A DNA stretch of 64,000 nucleotides from Triplophysa rosa (lineage: Eukaryota > Chordata > Actinopteri > Cypriniformes > Nemacheilidae), in NCBI RefSeq assembly GCF_024868665.1, contig NC_079908.1:1470753-1534752 (forward strand), read 5' to 3'. This document shows positions 1 to 13,300 of the stretch, one piece after another. A model generated the notes under the pieces. It was not told the origin of the DNA. It ran no database searches and was given only the letters and a program-made list of their open reading frames with translations. Made by a program: the position numbers and the translations under genes. How positions within the stretch are numbered: position 1 is the first letter of the stretch; every line of letters starts with the position of its first letter.

Positions 1-200
1 CCTCCACCTCTCGAAACGACCTCTCTTCACTTCTGGTCAGGAGGAATGGCGCGAGGGCGGGGCTACAATGACTGACAGATTGCAAACTGGCGTTTAAATC
101 TTTCACCTTTTAACGATCCAATCAGTTGTCAGTGGATGAAATCAAGTCCCGCCCTTGGGTATACGTCACGATACGGAAAAAAAGACAATCACTACTTCTT
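1..200. promoter_or_regulatory. Candidate GC-box/CCAAT promoter segment at the window edge
   Basis: A short GC-rich stretch holds a GC box (gggcggggc, 55-63), a CCAAT box (118-122), an inverted GC box (cccgccc, about 150) and a CRE-like TACGTCAC (about 163-170). This combination is typical of a housekeeping-type vertebrate promoter. No coding exon is recognisable beside it, so the gene it would serve lies outside the window or begins with untranslated sequence. Inference only. Confidence 0.25.
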
Positions 201-1518
201 TTTCATGCCGATTTTGAACTGTCGACCCCAGATTGTTCATGTGGTCTTAGATATCTGAAACCCGCTGTACTGTATATAGGTCTTACCTTATAGGTGACAG
301 AGAAAATGAATTCTTCGGTTTATCTTCAGCAGTGTCTAATGATAGTTCTGTAGACAGATTAACACATGTGAAAAAGTCTTTTGACTTCTCAGTGTATAAC
401 ACGCAGTGCAGCATGCATGAACTCAAACACACAGCAGCGACATACAGTACCGAGAATGGAGGAGAGGTTTGGAGGCTGATGCAGCGCTATATCCTGCGCA
501 TGACTCAGATCCAGAAGGGTTGAGTTTTTCACACTGTTCATCATTCCATTACCATCGACAACAGTGATCCCCTCATCTGTGTGGTCATGAGAAGTACACA
601 AACAGCTTTACAACAAACAGAGTGAATGTGGAACGGGTGTGTTTTCAGGGGTTTCTTGAAGCTTGTGGTGGTCTCAATAGTCTTCGAGTTGTTTCAGGGG
701 TGTAGGGGGTTGTTAAATCACACACACAGAGCAGCATGGACCACACCGATCCGTGTATTTAACGTTATTTAAGTGTTATAATCCTGTACTACGTTTATTT
801 ACAAAGAGCAAGAAAATACATTCCATTCTTTATTAAACAAACAACAACCAGTGCTTGCTTTGGACTCGCATACAGATATGACTTGTTTTGAACAGCTTTT
901 GTAAATAAAATAATTCCATGGTGTCCGAGAAGCCTCTGGATTCACAGCATGGGGGTATTCACAGCATGCTGCTGTGGCCAGCTAGAGTCGTGTATTATGA
1001 TTGGTTATACCAAAATGATCAGCTCTGCGAAACTCCTCAATGGACGAAAGCGTGGAATCCATGTTTAAGGTTGGAGAATCATCATCGTCATCCAAACAAT
1101 CCAACAAGAAGCTGGAAACCCCAGAGGGCATCATCATACCTGGCCAGGGATATAAAACATAGGCTGAAGAGTCCATTTAGCCCTCGTTAAAGTACTGAAG
1201 AGAAAGCATCAAACCCTACTTGTGGTGTCCTGGCTTGAGTCTTTGGAGGCACTGGCAGTCATCATCACCTGCACAGAGGAGTTTATATGAGCAGCTGTGC
1301 TGGTTCTCAGCACAAGCTTGTATATTTAAAACTTGTGAACAATGCCTCATCTACCACATTACACCATACCTTACAATGACCTCTCCTGGATCCTGAAGTC
1401 AATGGTCGACCATTCAGATACTTTCCACCTGGCCTCACAAGTCTAAAATGAAATTCACACAAGAAAAAAAATCTCATTGTTTTTGCAAAAGAAAAACAAT
1501 AAAACACCGCACTGCAAC
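201..1518. other. Unassigned flank, no recognisable gene
   Basis: I see no spliced gene or known repeat here. A minus-strand open frame at 982-1176 encodes an acidic, serine-rich peptide (with DCLDDDDDSPTLNMD) that looks less random than its surroundings. It has no recognised family and no clear splice sites. Confidence 0.4.
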
Positions 1519-1520
1519 AA

Positions 1521-1888
1521 ATGACATTCTTACTAAGCATTTTTGTCTTGTTTTTAATAAAAATGTCTAAACCTTCTTAAATCAATGTACAATTACTTGA
1601 CAAGAAAAGTGGCCAAAGATATTTAGTCTTGTTTTATGAAAAACAATATAAGGATTAAGTTAATGGTAAAAACAAGCAAAAAAATCTGCCAATGGGGTGA
1701 GAAAAATAAACCCCATTGGCATATTTTGTTTCTTGTTTTTACCATAAATGTACTTCATTCTTATATTTTTCTCTTCAAAAAGACACTAGATATAGGTCAC
1801 TTTTCTTGTCAAGAAAGTGCATCTGATTTAACAATGTTTAAATATTTGCATTACAAAATAAGACAAAAACACTTCGTAAGAATGTCAT
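1521..1888. mobile_element. MITE-like inverted-repeat element
   Basis: The segment starts atgacattcttac and ends with its reverse complement gtaagaatgtcat. The interior is also largely self-complementary (for example ccaatggggt near 1690 against accccattgg near 1711). It has no coding capacity. The sequence type is a common teleost non-autonomous DNA element; the superfamily was not determined. Confidence 0.75.
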
Positions 1889-2985
1889 TTTTTCAAGTGT
1901 ATTTTGTTAGGGTGGCCACACTATGTACAGGCTACTAAGGAAGTTACCGCCTATGGAAACCATTCTTGCGTTTGCATGGCAACCTTCTATGTGGAACCTT
2001 TAATATGCGTAAGCAAACGGATCAGATGAAATGAGCCTTTGATTATGTGCGCAGAGGCAGCTTATTCGTTTAGTTTTGTACATTTGTACAAGTACATAAC
2101 CATTGCGTGCAGAAATACAGGTCTTCCTCAGGCTACGTCAGACTGCCTTATTAATATTCACGAGGCAGGCGGTTCCCAAGCAACAAGTAGAAACGCTTGG
2201 GGTGACGATAACTCACCTGTCTTTATTGCATCCAAACGCGTTTAATTTACTCCGCTGTCGACCACGCCGAGCACTTCCACTTAATTTAGGCACACATGTT
2301 CTGACATCTGTTATAAAGAGTACACAATAAAGGTGATTTCTGTGTGGATTAATGCTCAAGTAGGCCTACACACACTTATAAAACACAAAGCAGGCATCGT
2401 ACTGATGGATGAGGCCGCTCTCATTGGCGTCACATTGCGACCGTTTCCTCTTGAAGATTTCTTAACAATCATAGTAAACGCGACTCTTTTAATGATAAAC
2501 TATATAATTCATATAAAAGTAAGAATGTATACTATCAATTATATTATGCTCTAAAGTCCCGCTGCCGTTTCCGCCATGACGTGTTGATTGTTGTAGAGGG
2601 ACACGCCCACTAATTAATAACGTGCCAATCAACGTAACCAAGCAACACCAGTGTAATATCATTATTATTCATATTATGCAAATTCTGTATCATCATCACA
2701 TTTCCTTGCTTAAGATGTCTGTCCAATATGTCTTAACATGTGTTATATAACCCATTGTTTGATATTACCATGATTTTACTAAAAATAAATAATAAAACAT
2801 GGTCATTTTAACCCGTTCATGCATTCATTATTTTACACGTATTTTTCTGTTTTCATGATGTTTGCAGTGTTTAATCAGTTTTTATTTCATTTAACTCACT
2901 TTTTAATTGCTGTGAATTAAATAATAAAATTATAATACTGTAATGTTGTACTCGTGACCATAACAATCAAAAGAGATACAAAGAA
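1889..2985. other. AT-rich spacer without recognised gene
   Basis: No exon, RNA gene or clear repeat boundary was recognised. Short open frames here have no family features. Confidence 0.4.
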
Positions 2986-3019
2986 TGCATCTTTATTTTT
3001 ACATTTTGCACACACTCAT

Positions 3020-3115
3020 ACTTTGAGGATATGCAGAGATGTTTTGCTGCTTTGTAACAATGAAAATTGTATAAATAAAGTTGAGTTGAGTTGAGATGAG
3101 ATGAGATGAGATGTA
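3020..3115 (+). repeat. Retroposon-like 3' tail with (TTGAG)n/(ATGAG)n
   Basis: An AATAAA-containing tail (about 3070) is followed directly by 5-bp tandem units (ttgag, then atgag) to about 3113. An AATAAA plus a short tandem repeat is how several fish LINE/SINE families end. The body upstream is too decayed to name. Confidence 0.45.
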
Positions 3116-3516
3116 CATGCACAAATGTTTTTTTTTTCCATTTTTAAAACATGAACTTTTTGCAGAAAGAAAACCTGTTTTGTACATAATGAAAAATGTG
3201 TAAGAAGCTATATGTCCAGCAATCGTCCGAACTACCCAATAACTCTTCACACAGATATTAAACTTTCAACCTCAAACTCTGACATACTAAGCAATGAAAT
3301 TATAAGGAATGTTTATATAAAAAACAGTACAGCATAACTTTACAATTTAATTATAATAAATTACTAATAGAAATAGACCCGATAGTCCATAATCTGCTGG
3401 AAAACAAACAAAACAAAAAATGAGCAATACTTCAGTACAGGCTGTGGAATGTTAAATGCACCACATGTTAATGCCACGAAATGAAAAAGACGACTTGATT
3501 CAAATCTGTGCAGATT

Positions 3517-3522
3517 TTTATT
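3517..3522 (-). terminator. acsl6: Candidate polyadenylation signal for acsl6
   Basis: AATAAA on the minus strand (tttatt on plus) lies about 800 bp downstream of the acsl6 stop. It would give a 3' UTR of roughly 3495-4318, a stretch free of obvious repeats. A second AATAAA at 2992-2997 is an alternative end. Not verifiable without transcripts. Confidence 0.4.
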
Positions 3523-4318
3523 TCTCGTTTTGCCCCGTCTTCATCCATAACCCCTCATTAAATACAAAGATAAAGTTCTGTTATCATTCAAGAACAGATT
3601 GTTGATTTTTTTCTACACTGCAAACCATTGCTTAAATAGTTTCACGTCTATTATTCTTCAAAATGTACAGTACACTACTATTGAAATACTTTGGGATGGA
3701 ATGAAACCGAACAGCTAGCTCATTTGACAGCCCAAAACTGTACGCATGGCATGCTCACCTTGATCAAGTGAGCCACATTTGTAGGCCTTTACTACACAGA
3801 CAAGCATTAGAAAGTAATTCTAGTATATGTAAGTGTCTTTTGATCGAGGTCTTGGGGACCTGCGAGACATGACCAGAGACGGTCTCACGGAATGCCGGGT
3901 ATACGCATCATGCATTGCTTTGAGCTCGAAATGTGCCATACAAATTCCCTTTGAACCCATAAAGAAATGCTAAAGGTGAATGGAGGTGTACTGTCGAGAG
4001 GGGTGAAATAACTTCTCGGTCCACTGAAGAAATGAAACGATGAAGCACGCATGCTCGAACTGCTTCTGTTTTACAGGAGGACTTGGTTTTGGTCGTAGCT
4101 CTGCCACATTTCTAAAGGCACACCAACCATTGACATTCACGGCCAAAGGGAGATTTACTCTTTAATTTACTCTTGTAGCGAGTAAGCTCATGCTTTGACT
4201 TGACGCCAATGGCTCATTTGGAGTATTTTGTGCCGGCTAGTGTCTGAATGAGGAAGAACAAAGAGGTGATGAGTGTCCGCTGTCACTAAAACGTCCTGGA
4301 CTTCAGGTGACAGTACGA

Positions 4319-7300
4319 TTACATGGAAATGTTGCTGTACAGTTGTTCGATCTCTGTCTTGAAATATTCCTTCAGCTCCGGTCGCTTGGCTTTTAACGTG
4401 GGGGTCAGCAGTCCGTTTTGTATGGAGAACATTTCTTTATGAATGCGTATGTCTTTGACCTGGGAGAAATAAAACAAGATCATTCGCAGCAAAGAAATGT
4501 ATACGCTACACTGGCAGACAATTGTCTTTTTACATTGCATTGTCAACAATAACCCCCTCGGGTGCTGGACTTGGTGGGCGACAGCTGATGGTTTGGTCAA
4601 TTTGATCAATAGCAGTGTTCGCACAAAAATACATTTTACAAGCATACCTGCTCAAATGAATGGAGGCCGCTAGTTTTTCCCAAACGCACCATATCATCTA
4701 AGATAGCTTTCTTCAATTCCTGTAGACAAAAAAACAACAATTATTAACTTGTCTATGGTTCAAAAGCAGCAGCAAGTTTATTTCGTTTCTGAAACATTAC
4801 TTTATTTTCACACAGTTCTTCAAAGCATCCCTCGAAGCCTTTCTTCTGAGCCCATGAAGGAAATACCTCTGGATCGGGAACGACGATTCCGACCAGACAC
4901 GACTGCACACACGGTCGAGAAGAAGAAGCTGTTAGTGTACACACGTGACGTGGAGATGTGGCATTCTAACATTAGAGACCAACCTGCAGGCTGTCACCGT
5001 GGACATAGAGCTGAGCCACGGGTTCACTGCGGATGTAGATGTTTTCTATTTTCTCTGGAGAAATATATTCGCCTTGAGCTAGTTTAAAGATGTGCTTCTT
5101 TCTGTCAATGATCCTCAATGTGCCATTCTGATGAGAAAAAGATTAAGACCAATTAAATCAGCAGTACAAAAAACAAACAAAAAAATCATCTATTTCTCTC
5201 TGTTTGTCTGTCTAAAGGACAGGAGCAGTCAATACTGATGGCCACTAGATGGCACAATTGTGCGTGTTACCCTTGTGGGAATTTCCCGGTTTATTTTCAA
5301 TGAACGACCCATCATGCACTGGAAATAAAATAAATGCAACTGAATAAAATGAAGAAAAAAAACGCTCCAGCTGCTGTGTTTAAACCTTCTCCTCTGTTAG
5401 GAAGAGCTTTAACATTCTGAAGATCCGGTTTTAAGTTTAAAGCTTTGTTGGTGCCTACATGATAGATGGCCCAGGTTTTATAAACCATTCAAGCAAAACA
5501 CACACACACATTAATAAGACTGAGTAAAATATTTACCGGTAGCCATTTTCCAATGTCTCCTGTGTGAAGCCACCCATCTGTGTCCAGGGTCTCGGTAGTC
5601 CTCACAGGGTCCTTCAAATAACCCTTAAACACGTTTGGGCCTTTCACACAAATCTGACACAGAAAGAAAACTGTCAATGCTAGAATGCTTTCAAACACTT
5701 TTCTGATTGTATTATAAAGACATTTGACCCACCTCTCCTTCTCCTTTAGCAGCGAAGTAATTCTTCTCAGCCACGTCCACCAGTTTAATGAGATTGCATG
5801 GCAGAGGAGCTCCTACATGACCTACAGACGAGAAACAAGAAAACACCTCGGCATATTTAAAAAATATTATAAATCCGTCATGTTCATATATTTACAGATT
5901 TATATATACAACAGAACCCAGATTTGACATTTGACATCAAACCAAGGGCAAAATTGGACAAATGGGTCGATCGAATGGTCAGCACAAACCATGCAAATTC
6001 TTCTTTCATGGGAATCCGTATTTAGGAAAATCTAGACAGCGTTTTTCTTTACATTGTATAGTTTGGTTAATGGCACATTTGGCAGACTTTGACCCTTTCT
6101 GTCCGGGACTATCAGAAGCAAGTAGCTATCGCTGTAACCTTGGTAAATCCGCACTGTATTAAAACAACTGTTTGCTGTCATAAATCATCAGATCTAGCTC
6201 TGGAGTGTCGAGGAAGTGTTTTACTGCAAAAATATTGGCCTTGCATTTTTATTTTACAATAATGCATCTTATGACATAAGATATATAAATATATATTAAA
6301 ACCAATTCACAATAAACAAATCATTGCTCAACAATGACATAAAAGTGACAAAACTTGTTGAATGTGACAGCGTTGATTTCGTTGAATATGAAACATTATT
6401 TAGCAGTCACATTTACTTTGTTTAAGTGAACCAAAACAAAAAGCTGGAAAAATACTCTTCTGCTTAACACAAAGAAAGATATTTTGAAGAATGCCAGTAA
6501 CCAAACAGATTTCTTCCCCCATTCACTCCCATAGTCTTTAATTTCCCTACTACGGCAGTAAATGGATGAGATGAGATCTGTTTGATTACTGACATTCTTC
6601 CAAATATATTCCTTTGTGTTCAGCAAAACAAATACATTTATACAGGTTTAGAACAACTTGAGGGTGAAGAAATGATGACAGAATTTTCATCTTTGGGTGA
6701 ACTGTTTGGGTGAAGCTTTTCCATGCCATGTACACTGAAATGTCTCAAGTGAAGCACAAGAGGGAGCAGTTGACTTAAAAATTCTCAAAATGCCAAAGTG
6801 TGTCCTACTGTCTCGCACTACACCAGGATAAAACCAATACAACGATATAAACTGTAAATCAAATTATATCGACTGTCAAACAAGGTTCTTGAAGAGGTTT
6901 AACTCTCAGGATAACAGTCAGGTGTGTTGTAGCTCTTCGGGAACAGGGTTTCACAGCTCAAAGTCTAGTGAATGAATGCCACTTTATTATTATAGCATCA
7001 CCTTATTATCACCTTGACCACGGTCATTATACTGTAAATGAGTTACAGGAGCGTCGTGTTAACTCAAAGATTGATTTCTAGTAATCAAACCATGTGTTTG
7101 TAATAAAGGATCATGTGGCGTAATACTAGAATTTAAGTCATAAAAACAAGCTGGTGAGTGAGTGATTCACTGAACACGGTGTGAGTCATTCATGGACTTC
7201 AGCGCTGGGAAACGCATGGGAAGTTTGGTTTCTTTCTGCTTATGTATAACACAGAGCAGTTATATATGCAGATGAGATCTCACCAGACGTCCAGTCTCCT

Positions 7301-10300
7301 GGTGTGGTGAAGGTGCATCCGGCTGTGCATTCTGTCTGACCGTACGCCTCATACACCTGCGAACACACCCGAGAACATCACCCGAGAACATCACAGTATG
7401 ACATAACACAGAGCCATGTGGTGATGTGATGCTCGGACCTGACAGCCCAGCGCTGCTCTCAGAAAGCCCAGGACTGATGGAGAGGCCGGAGCCGCTCCCG
7501 TAATGATCATCCGCAACCTGCCGCCGAGACTGTCCTGAAACATGACCACACGCACACATCAACATGTCTTCCCGTCAGTTCTACTCATGGCGCCATGTGT
7601 CTTCCACGCTGTCGATCACACACCTGGATCTTATGGAAGAAGATCTTGTCCCATATGCTGTCGCAGCGGATGACGCCACGGCTCACCTCGGCTCCTTTTC
7701 TCTTGGCTGCAAAGTTCAGCAGCCAGCGTTTCACCGAGGTGTTGGCCTGACTGAAGATCTGAACACAGTACATAGCCATTATATACACTTCATGCTTTCA
7801 CTAAAGAGTAATAAAAAGTTCACTTGTACCACAACAACGGCAACAAATTAACGAGTGCAAAGGTAACGAAAATAAAACAAGTAATTACATACTTTGACAG
7901 ATTTGGAGTGATCGTGATGTAGTGTATCTTTATTACTATAGTAAGTGACAACATCACTTTTCAATAAATATCAGAAGAAATATCACCTTGTCATACATGC
8001 GGTTCAGGAGACGAGGGACCACCGGGAAGATAGTAGGCCGGAGAGCCTTCATGTCGTCGGGCAGAAGACGGATGTCACCTTGGAAGAAGCCAATCCTTCC
8101 GCCGTGACAGATTACCACGGACTAGAATGCAGCAAATACACAACAAAACACACAAACGTTGTTTATTCCCAGTCACATGAACGCTTTTATAAGTCATTTA
8201 ATACTTTTGCCCAGACAATTCCTGTGAGAAAGGTGAAGAATGTCACAAAATGCCCAAACTTTCAAGCCAACTGTTTTATATTCATTTTCGTTCATAAAAA
8301 TATGAATACTTCATATTTGTATCCATTTACATAATATTTAATTCACTTCAATTTTATTTATATAGCGCATTTTACAATGTTGCATTGTTTCAAAGCAACT
8401 TTACAGGAAGAAAAACAAAACAAAAAAATAAATCAAGAAGAAGGTGGAAAATAATACATGGTACGTGGTATTATGGAAAAAGTAAGACCATTCTAATAAG
8501 GCAACGTTAGCGGAAATGACAGAGGAGCTAATGAGCTAATCTACATCTACATTTAGCAGATGCAGTGCATAAGTGCTATAGATCCGGTCTCAGTTAGCCT
8601 AACACAGTGCACGAAGCTATATACAGTAAACACATACATATAGACAATACACACATATTCACATATACATACAGTATATATTCTAATATCAGCTGTCTCT
8701 CGGTGAGCAAGCCAACAAACCCCAATGATGAATTTATTGAGAAAAAAAACTTCGGGAGAAACCAGTCTCAGCCGGGAGGGCCAGGTCTCCTCTGACGTGC
8801 TACACCTGCACTCAGTAACTCAGTAAAAGTTCCAGAGAAAATGTTTTTGATAATAATTGAAACCGTCCCAAAATGCACATGATTCCCCATCTGACCCTGT
8901 GTCAAAAACGTGTCAAAATGACCCTAATAGAACTAAAAAAAGAATCAATTATTTTAACCTTAAATAAAATTGTATTTGATTGTATTGTATTTAATGTATG
9001 ATCTCTGGCGTGTGGGTTATATTAGGACGTAGACCTTTAGTGTTTGTGACAGAGGAAGTGATTTCTACATGCGCGTTGTGTATCTGTGTGGGTGTGGCCT
9101 CTTGCTCTTGTTTGTGCACACAGTTGATCCACAGCCAAACTGTAATCTGACCTAGCGGAGCTGGATGAACTAAAAAAAACATAGCCCGGTTTCTGCTGGT
9201 GGGTGGGAGAGTTTTCTTCATTACTCACGCATGAGCTTAAAACAGTGAGATATGACATAATACAGTTAGACTTCATAGGAAGACACAAATCTCACCTCAA
9301 TCAACCTTTCAAACATGTGCGCTAGAGGCAGGAAGGAAATGAGAACATCATCTTGGTTTGGAAAGATGACTTTCTGCAGAGCAGAAACACACACAGACGG
9401 ACTGCGGTTAGACACATTAACATGTCTCACTCCACCATCTTCAACAGGGTTCATCTCGCTGAACGACATTAATAATACTGTACTAACATCCGTCACTTTC
9501 AAGAAGCCTCCGAAGTCAGCCACAACATTCCCGTGGGTCAGCATCACTCCCTTTGGATTTCCTGATGGGCACAACACACATAATATTACAGTAACTCTTT
9601 AGATTGGGCGTCTGTCACCATAAATTCAACATTCAAGCGTTGTGTTGCTTTGAATGAGTAAAGATAAAGAATAAGCCATGAGGTGACATGTAGTCACACT
9701 TGAAAAATGTCTAAATGTCATTGAATTTGATCAATGAAGATGCACAAGCACAAAACATTTCACTTTATCAGGTTTGAGATACATTACAACAACAGGCTAC
9801 ATATTTATCAAACTCAAACTGCTTTTAACCACAGACAGACCTACTGCTAAGAATGGACATCTACTACTAACACGTGACAACCAGAATATGTCCAAATGTG
9901 TGCTGTTCAAACACTTAAAACACTTTGATATTTTATGCGATGACCTTGAGACATGTGTGGGGTGCATGTGTTCTTTGATGTTTCATCCTTATTTCCTCCC
10001 TTTCATTCTTCCACAAATGTTTTGAATCCTCGCGAGAAACGTGCAGGAAGGAGTCGGACCCTCTACACTTGACCCAGTACAGAAGGGGAGTACTAGACGC
10101 TCAAGGACACAATAATGTACCTAATAAAGTGGCCACTAAACTAATGTCACGCCGCACTAGAATTGAAAGGTGTAAGGTGTGTAAAAACACTGTGAAACAT
10201 GCACACGAAAACATGTGGAATGTAAATCTGATGATGGTGTAAACACTGGCAAACCTGTTGTGCCGCTGGTGAAGCACACGATGGAGAGATCATCTGGTCC

Positions 10301-13300
10301 AGGGGGCTGTGAACACATAAACACATACAGTCAGTGTACTCTCAGTTGTTGCATATCAACATAATGATGCGATGTGAATTTAATTCATTTTTATTCATTC
10401 AAACGCACACAATCGGAGTAAAAGAAAATAAACTTGGCTGAAGGAAGGTGGTGATATACATGTAGGACGGTTTTCCTTTAATTGAAGTATCACAACTGAT
10501 CTGTAAAAGCAGTGTACAGTATGCCGGATCAGTTGTACACTACAGGTTTCACACTTACCACAGGCTTCCTGTATTTCTCTTTCCCCAGAGCCTAAAAAAG
10601 ACATCGAGCAGACAAAAACATCAGGTGTTATTAGGTAAGCACTAACATCCCGACCCCATCCCCAACCCTAACAATATTCCCAAATATTCCTGCCAGCCAT
10701 TCATCGAAATAAAACACGGCACGTACGATGTTACAGATGTATGTAAAGATATACTGTTGCATCTGAGCTACAGGACTGTTTTGTGGACCTACCTCGACGT
10801 CTTTAAGAGCCTGAATATGAACTGCACACCTCCGGCCTTCCTCCACCAGCTGAAGGTCAAAAGCATCCATGAGGATGATGGTCTTAAGACCCGGTGTTTC
10901 TCCTCTCTCAATCTTTCCCAGAAGTACCTTGGCTTTCTCGGGTTTGTCGCAGATCACTGTGGCGATTTCCGCTGTAATAAAATGTTGATGGGGAAATAGG
11001 TGTAAGACGGCAATGCAGGCTGAAATGACTCACTTAAGAGCATGTGATGGTGGAAATGTACCTGTACCTGTATTAATGATAAAGCGTATAGCGTCAGGTC
11101 CCAGAGTATCATACAGCGGCACCACCACCATTGAGTATGTGTAACATGCCAGCTCTGCTATGATCCACTGAGATAGACAAGGACGTAAAGAGACACTCAA
11201 CATCATGCGTCTTTACACGCTGGTATGGTATTTCTGTTGGGTTTTTCTTACCTCTGGCCTGTTTTGTGCAAACACACCAATGAACTGATCAGTATTGGGC
11301 TGACAACCCTGAGACAGCAAACCAGAACCCAAGTTCTCGGCCCTGCTGAAGACCTACAGCAGATACAGGAAGAGAGGACATGAGGCCGGCCGCTAAACAC
11401 AGAAATAAACATACTACGCTTCCTTTCAACACTCGCCTCTTTGTACGACAACCATTTATAGGGCTGATTGGGAAGTCTGGAGCCTAAAAACGGTCCATCG
11501 CCTGAATAAAACATAAAGCGCGTCAGCATCTGAAGAACAGATTTTTGATTTGCAGCAATATTACATTTTTTACGTAGTTACAAATGTGCAAGATCAGGCT
11601 GCAGATGCTGAATGAAAATGTGTGGTCACAATTTATTATTTATTCATTTGACCCTAAACACATTTCAACAATTCTGAAATGTCAATGTCGTCTGAAACCA
11701 CGGTGTGCTCAGCTGACACTCACCGGTTATGTGTAGCCCTCTTTGAAAGACCTCATACATCGTCTTGGCATCTTCGTGGTAGTAAGAGAGCAGCTTTGAG
11801 CTGCTGCCCATCATGGACCTCCGAGCGCCATCTTCCTTCTGAAAACACAGGTGAAAGAAAAGCTTTAACACACGTCACTGGCGTTTCAGTCCAGCCTGTG
11901 ACTTTCTGTCTCTTCTGCTGCACAGATGCACAAAAATATCCCATACAGTATAACAAAAGAAAGTTAGACCGAACACATGCAGTACTCACCTGACACCACC
12001 GAGCACATACAGTAAAATACAGTAAAGCTCATTTGGGCTGTATCTACAGGTTTATGTTTTATAAAGCAGGAGCTCACGGAAGTTTCAAAATACAATTTCA
12101 ACATCTGCACAAAGTAGTATCTTTGAAGTGGTCATCTGGTACTTGTTTGCATTTGCGTTTGCCTAAATTTGCATTAGACTCGACTCTATAGGATGTGTTT
12201 GAATATTCAGCAGATGGTTATGAAACTGGGTGTGGCGCTCTTAAGCTGCCTACTGCGTTACAATACCACAAAAACACTGAAACTTCTCCCGTGGCATCTG
12301 AGGACACTTCTTTGGAAAACCTGCAGGGCAATGTTTCTCTCTGTGAATCATTGAAAATAAAACAGTTTCCCGGACAGGGTTTCAATTAAGCCAGCACTAG
12401 GCCTTAGTTAAATGAAGACATTTAAGTAGTTGTTTCCAAATATGCCTTATAAAAAACATTAATTTTGCTTTAACGTTTATCTTAGTCTAGGACTAGGCTT
12501 ATTATTATTATTTTAGTCTAGGACTAGGCTTACGCTCTGTATGGGAAACCCCGCCATAACGTCTACAACGTGGGATTCACAAATGCCAAAACATGTATGG
12601 GCCTGGACGTTTCATTCAAATATTAATATCCTCCTTTTTTAAAAAAGGTCCGTATAGATGTATGATATGTTTGTTAATTGTTTGTAAGGAAGGATTCACA
12701 CTCATGTTTTAGGATGATTCAACTGGCCTGCTTATGTAAAACATCCAGCAGAATTCAGGTCACAGCCAGATTCAAACAACACAGGGTTCAGGATGTGAGC
12801 TCAAACAATGTAAATGGTGTAGGCAACAAAGAAGACGCAAGTGTAAACATGAATCCTATTTCTATCAAATATGCAAAACTGGACCATCCAGATGATAAAA
12901 GAATAATGTTACGCTCGCCTGTACACTACCAGACGAGTCAAGACACACCTACAGTACTCATTCCTTATTATTACTACTGTCTACAGGTTACAATAATAGT
13001 GAAATCATCAAAACTAGGAAGAAACTAATAAACACAAAGGAAGATAATTGGGAATTATGACAAAAACATTTAAATCAAAACAAAGCTTGTATTGTAGCCT
13101 CTTTAACGCCATACCAGCTTTGCAATTTGGGAGATTCTCTTATGCAATTTCTTCATTTTTTCTTTGTGTACAAAACTAGCTCTATCTGCGCATTTGTTGT
13201 CTAAAAATGAAAGGCTTGTAAAGTTTCACCAAGCCTTTAACTGGCAGGATAAATCAAAAACTGTTAAGAATTTTTTTGCTGCCTTACGTTTTAAGAAACT

